Of a DNA stretch of 64,000 bases, positions 60,907-64,000 are shown piece by piece. Position 1 is the first letter of the stretch, and each line of letters opens with the position of its first letter. A model generated the notes under the pieces. The model saw nothing but the letters and a program-made list of their open reading frames with translations, did not search any database and had not been told where the DNA came from. The stretch comes from an uncultured Nitrospira sp. (lineage in GTDB: Bacteria > Nitrospirota > Nitrospiria > Nitrospirales > Nitrospiraceae). Location: positions 1 through 64,000 of the forward strand of contig CABVSR010000017.1 of the NCBI GenBank assembly GCA_902500995.1, in the 5' to 3' direction. A program made the position numbers and the translations under genes.

Positions 60907-62184
60907 TCAAGCCTGGCGCGGAAGGGCTCGATGCGCGATGTCGGTTCGATAGTGGCGGCCCTGGAAGGTGATCCCCGGCACGGCCTGGTACACCTGTGCC
61001 CGCGCTTCCACTAAGGACGGGGCCCACGCCGCGACGGCCAAGACCCTTCCCCCGGCCGTGACCACCTGCCCGGCTTCCCGCCTGGTTCCGGCGTGAAACA
61101 CGGCAAGGGGGGACGTGCTCGAGAGACTGGGCAACCCTTGAATGGGAAATCCCGTCTGGTAGGACCCGGGATAACCCGGTGACGTCATGACCACGCAGAC
61201 CGCGGTGTCTTGCCGCCATTCCACCGGGAGCTGATCGAGACGATGTTCCACCACGGCATCCATCACCTCCAGCAAATCGGTTTTCAATAGGGGCAAGACG
61301 ACTTCGGTTTCCGGATCTCCCATGCGCGCGTTGAATTCCAACACGTAGGGCACGCCGCGGACGATCATCAGGCCTGCGTACAGCACCCCTTGAAAGGGAC
61401 AACCCAGGCGGGCCATCGCGTCGACTGTCGGTTGCAGCACCTCGCGCGTGACCTGCTCCCGAATCGCCGCGGTCGCAATGGGAGCCGGAGCATAGGCACC
61501 CATGCCGCCGGTATTGGGCCCGGCATCACCGTCGCCGATCCGTTTGTGGTCCTGCGCCGGAATCATCGGGACGACGGTGCTCCCGTCGGTGAAGGCCATG
61601 ATGGTCAGTTCTTCACCGTCGAGAAACTCTTCGATCAAGACCCGTTGACCGGCCTGGCCGAAGACGGATTTTTCCATGGCATCGCGTACGGCCTGCTTGG
61701 CCTGCTCACGAGTCGTCGCCACAACCACGCCCTTCCCCTGGGCCAGGCCGTCCGCCTTCACGACAATAGGAACAGGCTGAACATCCAAATAGGCCAGCGC
61801 CTCATCCATCTGCTCGAAGCTCTGCGACGCCGCCGTCGGAATCCGATTGGCGGCCATGACGTCCTTGGAAAAACTTTTGCTGGATTCCAAGCGCGCAGCA
61901 GCCTTCGTGGGCCCGAAAATTTTCAAGCGCGACTTTCTGAACTCGTCGGCAATCCCGAGCGCCAGCGGGGCTTCGGGACCGACGACGGTCAGATCGATCT
62001 GCTCCTTGAGGGCGAAGGCCTTGAGCCCGGCAATGTCGTCCGCCTTGATCGGCACACAGGTCGCGAGGCCATCGATACCCGCATTGCCCGGCGCGCAAAA
62101 GATCTGCGGCTTTCGCGGGCTCTGAGCAATCTTCCAGACCAGCGCATGTTCCCGTCCGCCACTGCCGACCACCAGAATTTTCAC
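60907..62184 (-). CDS. purD: Phosphoribosylamine-glycine ligase
   Basis: A 425-residue ATP-grasp ligase, second step of purine synthesis. It begins MKILVVGSGGREHALVWKI and has VVKADGLAQGKGVVVA, EFLDGEELTIMAFTDG and FNARMGDPETEVVLPL for ATP and magnesium binding. The GTG start is used. It is downstream of purH, with a 120-bp repeat element between them. Confidence 0.96.
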   Translation of the reverse strand: MKILVVGSGGREHALVWKIAQSPRKPQIFCAPGNAGIDGLATCVPIKADDIAGLKAFALKEQIDLTVVGPEAPLALGIADEFRKSRLKIFGPTKAAARLESSKSFSKDVMAANRIPTAASQSFEQMDEALAYLDVQPVPIVVKADGLAQGKGVVVATTREQAKQAVRDAMEKSVFGQAGQRVLIEEFLDGEELTIMAFTDGSTVVPMIPAQDHKRIGDGDAGPNTGGMGAYAPAPIATAAIREQVTREVLQPTVDAMARLGCPFQGVLYAGLMIVRGVPYVLEFNARMGDPETEVVLPLLKTDLLEVMDAVVEHRLDQLPVEWRQDTAVCVVMTSPGYPGSYQTGFPIQGLPSLSSTSPLAVFHAGTRREAGQVVTAGGRVLAVAAWAPSLVEARAQVYQAVPGITFQGRHYRTDIAHRALPRQA

Positions 62185-62255
62185 AGCTCAACCTTTACAT
62201 CAGGTACACAAACGGAATGATCCGACCACAGACATCGCAATAATGTTGCGACGGA

Positions 62256-62375
62256 GGCGACTCAAAATGGTCACTCAGCAAGGCCGCAGAGAGACCAGAC
62301 GTCGAGGCGTACCCGCTGGGTACGTTGAGACGAATGGACGAACGAGAACGCAGCTGATGGCCATTTTCAGTCGCC
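62256..62375. repeat. 120-bp inverted-repeat element, copy 2 (after purH)
   Basis: The ends form an imperfect inverted repeat of about 23 bp (GGCGACT...AGTCGCC). Read on the minus strand it contains GCGTTCTCG and CTGCGGCCTTGCTGA, as in copy 1. The central hairpin is CGTACCC/GGGTACG where copy 1 has CGTAGC/GCTACG. It begins 2 bp after the purH stop. Confidence 0.85.
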
Positions 62376-62377
62376 GA

Positions 62378-63931
62378 TCAGTGGCGGAAGTGTCGCATCC
62401 CCGTGAGAATCATCGCCATCCCATGTTCATCCACAGCCTTGGTCACTTCGGGGTCGCGGATGGATCCACCAGGCTGAATGACACAGGTAATGCCCGCCTC
62501 TGCCGCCGCATCGATGCCGTCGCGGAACGGAAAGAACGCGTCGGACGCCATCACGCAGCCCTTCACGGACGATTGAGCCTTCATGGCGGCCAGTTTCACC
62601 GAATCCACGCGGCTCATTTGGCCCGCCCCAATGCCCACGATCTCACCCGGCCGGCCGTAAATGATGGCATTCGACTTCACATGCTTACAGACCATCCAGG
62701 CAAAGGCGCAGGCGGCATATTCTTGCTCGGTCGGCTTGCGCGAGGTCGGCACCGCCAGGGACTTGATGTCCTTGATGACGCCCAAATCACGGTCTTGCAC
62801 GATCAGTCCACCGACCAGCTTTTTGAGATCATACCCTTCGGCCGTCGCTTTGCTGAGCGGGCCGACATCCAGCAGCCGGAGGTCCTTCTTCCGCTTGAGT
62901 TCGGCCAAGGCTTCCTCGGTAAATGCCGGCGCGATGACCACTTCCACGAAGGTCGAGGTGATTTCTTTCGCCGCGGCCAGATCCACCGGGCGGTTGAACG
63001 CAAGGACACCGCCGAATGCCGACACGGGATCGGTTGCGCGCGCTTTGACATAGGCCTCGACCGGCGTGGCGCCGAGCGCGCAGCCGCAGGGATTGTTGTG
63101 CTTGATGATCGCCACGGCCGTCTCGTCGAATTCCTTCACGAGCTCGAGCGCCGAATTGGCATCCAGGAAATTATTGTAGGACATGGCTTTGCCATGCAGG
63201 ATCTTGCCGCGCGACACCGCCGGCTCCTTGGCGTGCAATTCACGGTAGAAGGCGCCCTGCTGGTGCGGATTCTCTCCGTAGCGCAGCGTCTCCACCCGCT
63301 CGAACTGCAACGAGAGCATGGCGGGAAACTTCACCTCACTCCCCTGCACCTGCTTTTCGAGGTACCCGGCGATCAAACTGTCATACCGCGCCGTGTGTTG
63401 AAATACCTTCATCGCCAGTTCGCGCCGTAGAGCCGGCGTGACGGATCCGGCCTTCACCGCGTCCAGCACACGGGCATAGTCCACCGGATCGACCACGACG
63501 AGCACATCCTCGTGGTTCTTCGCGGCGGAGCGCAACATCGACGGCCCGCCGATATCGATGTTCTCGATGGCCTCTTCAAATGGGCAATGAGGTTTGGCGA
63601 TGGTCGCTTCGAAGGGGTACAGATTCACCACGACCACGTCGATGTTGCCGATGCCGTGTTGCTGCATCTGCTTGACGTGATCGGGCACACCCCGGCGCCC
63701 CAATAACCCGCCGTGAATTTTCGGGTGCAAGGTCTTCACGCGACCGTCAAGAATCTCCGGCGATCCCGTGTAGGCAGCCACATCCGTCACCGCCAGGCCC
63801 GCGTCACGCAAGGCCTTGGCCGTACCGCCGGTGGATAATATTTCCGCGCCGAGGGCCGCCAATCCCTTGGCCATCTCGACAACTCCGGTCTTGTCAGAAA
63901 CACTGATCAGTGCCCGCGCAATGCTGGCCAT
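62378..63931 (-). CDS. purH: Bifunctional AICAR formyltransferase/IMP cyclohydrolase
   Basis: A 517-residue enzyme of the last two steps to IMP. The N-terminal MGS-like cyclohydrolase domain has [20 protein letters not shown] and [18 protein letters not shown]. The transformylase domain has [26 protein letters not shown] and [21 protein letters not shown] 63931 has AAGGAG upstream. purD follows on the same strand. Confidence 0.97.
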   Translation of the reverse strand: MASIARALISVSDKTGVVEMAKGLAALGAEILSTGGTAKALRDAGLAVTDVAAYTGSPEILDGRVKTLHPKIHGGLLGRRGVPDHVKQMQQHGIGNIDVVVVNLYPFEATIAKPHCPFEEAIENIDIGGPSMLRSAAKNHEDVLVVVDPVDYARVLDAVKAGSVTPALRRELAMKVFQHTARYDSLIAGYLEKQVQGSEVKFPAMLSLQFERVETLRYGENPHQQGAFYRELHAKEPAVSRGKILHGKAMSYNNFLDANSALELVKEFDETAVAIIKHNNPCGCALGATPVEAYVKARATDPVSAFGGVLAFNRPVDLAAAKEITSTFVEVVIAPAFTEEALAELKRKKDLRLLDVGPLSKATAEGYDLKKLVGGLIVQDRDLGVIKDIKSLAVPTSRKPTEQEYAACAFAWMVCKHVKSNAIIYGRPGEIVGIGAGQMSRVDSVKLAAMKAQSSVKGCVMASDAFFPFRDGIDAAAEAGITCVIQPGGSIRDPEVTKAVDEHGMAMILTGMRHFRH

Positions 63932-63968
63932 GATGAACTCCTTCAACTATGGATATCGTGTGGGTGGG

Positions 63969-63998
63969 ATCACATTGGACGAAAAAACGCCGTGACAA
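63969..63998 (-). promoter_or_regulatory. Weak purH promoter candidate
   Basis: On the minus strand TTGTCA (63998-63993), an 18-nt spacer and TGTGAT (63974-63969) give a partial sigma-70 match upstream of purH. The region ends at the window edge, so better sites may lie outside. Confidence 0.3.
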
Positions 63999-64000
63999 TA

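Overview
The window looks like a chromosomal stretch from a Nitrospira-like bacterium (Nitrospirota). The reasons are the GC-rich sequence, the Gram-negative outer-membrane and Kdo genes, a short-linker periplasmic copper nitrite reductase (NirK) with its own Crp/Fnr regulator, a succinate dehydrogenase iron-sulfur subunit with an extra cluster cysteine plus an HdrB-like CCG protein, and typical Nitrospira small zinc-ribbon and DUF3365 proteins. This assignment is an inference from gene content and protein style. No rRNA, tRNA, CRISPR array, transposase or prophage was seen.

Layout. 1-1788: edge of a MazE/AbrB antitoxin, an MFS transporter and a structured repeat-rich intergenic region. 1789-9435 (+): AsmA-like protein, M24 peptidase, SdhB-like protein, archease and RtcB RNA ligase. 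9520-12974 (+): a cyclic-di-GMP block (PilZ protein, orphan membrane sensor, REC-PAS-GGDEF-EAL). 12940-17061 (-): HDOD protein, SthA transhydrogenase and a TPR/2OG-oxygenase protein. 17138-18939 (+): periplasmic coiled-coil protein, HdrB-like CCG protein, cupin. 18942-25656 (-): transketolase, Crp/Fnr regulator, nirK, then a small secreted protein, a beta-barrel, a solute-binding lipoprotein and a c-type haem DUF3365 protein.

25820-37260 (+) is a long pyrimidine operon: pyrR, pyrB, pyrC, DUF4149, carA, sppA, M48 protease, carB, greA and a SAM hydrolase. It is preceded by a leader with a PyrR-binding motif, a leader ORF and a hairpin. 37261-41586 holds a lone RND-type adaptor, a beta-barrel and bioA. 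41681-53207 (+) runs from a perfect-consensus promoter through lepA, lepB, heptose kinase, kdsB, pyrG, kdsA, kdsD, pgsA, plsY, an RCK_C-domain protein and degQ; it joins CTP supply, Kdo/heptose synthesis and phospholipid synthesis. 53251-56205 (-): a divergent EF-G-like GTPase and radC. 56390-59658 (+): zinc-ribbon protein, rsmD, coaD, aminotransferase, FmdB-like protein. 59758-63931 (-): purH, purD, tsaC and a coiled-coil lipoprotein.

The most interesting non-coding signals are the pyr leader (25820-25994), the 22-bp palindrome in CRP register upstream of nirK (23021-23042), the strong hairpin after nirK (21855-21892), and two 120-bp inverted-repeat elements placed 2-3 bp after the stop codons of pyrG and purH in the same orientation relative to those genes.
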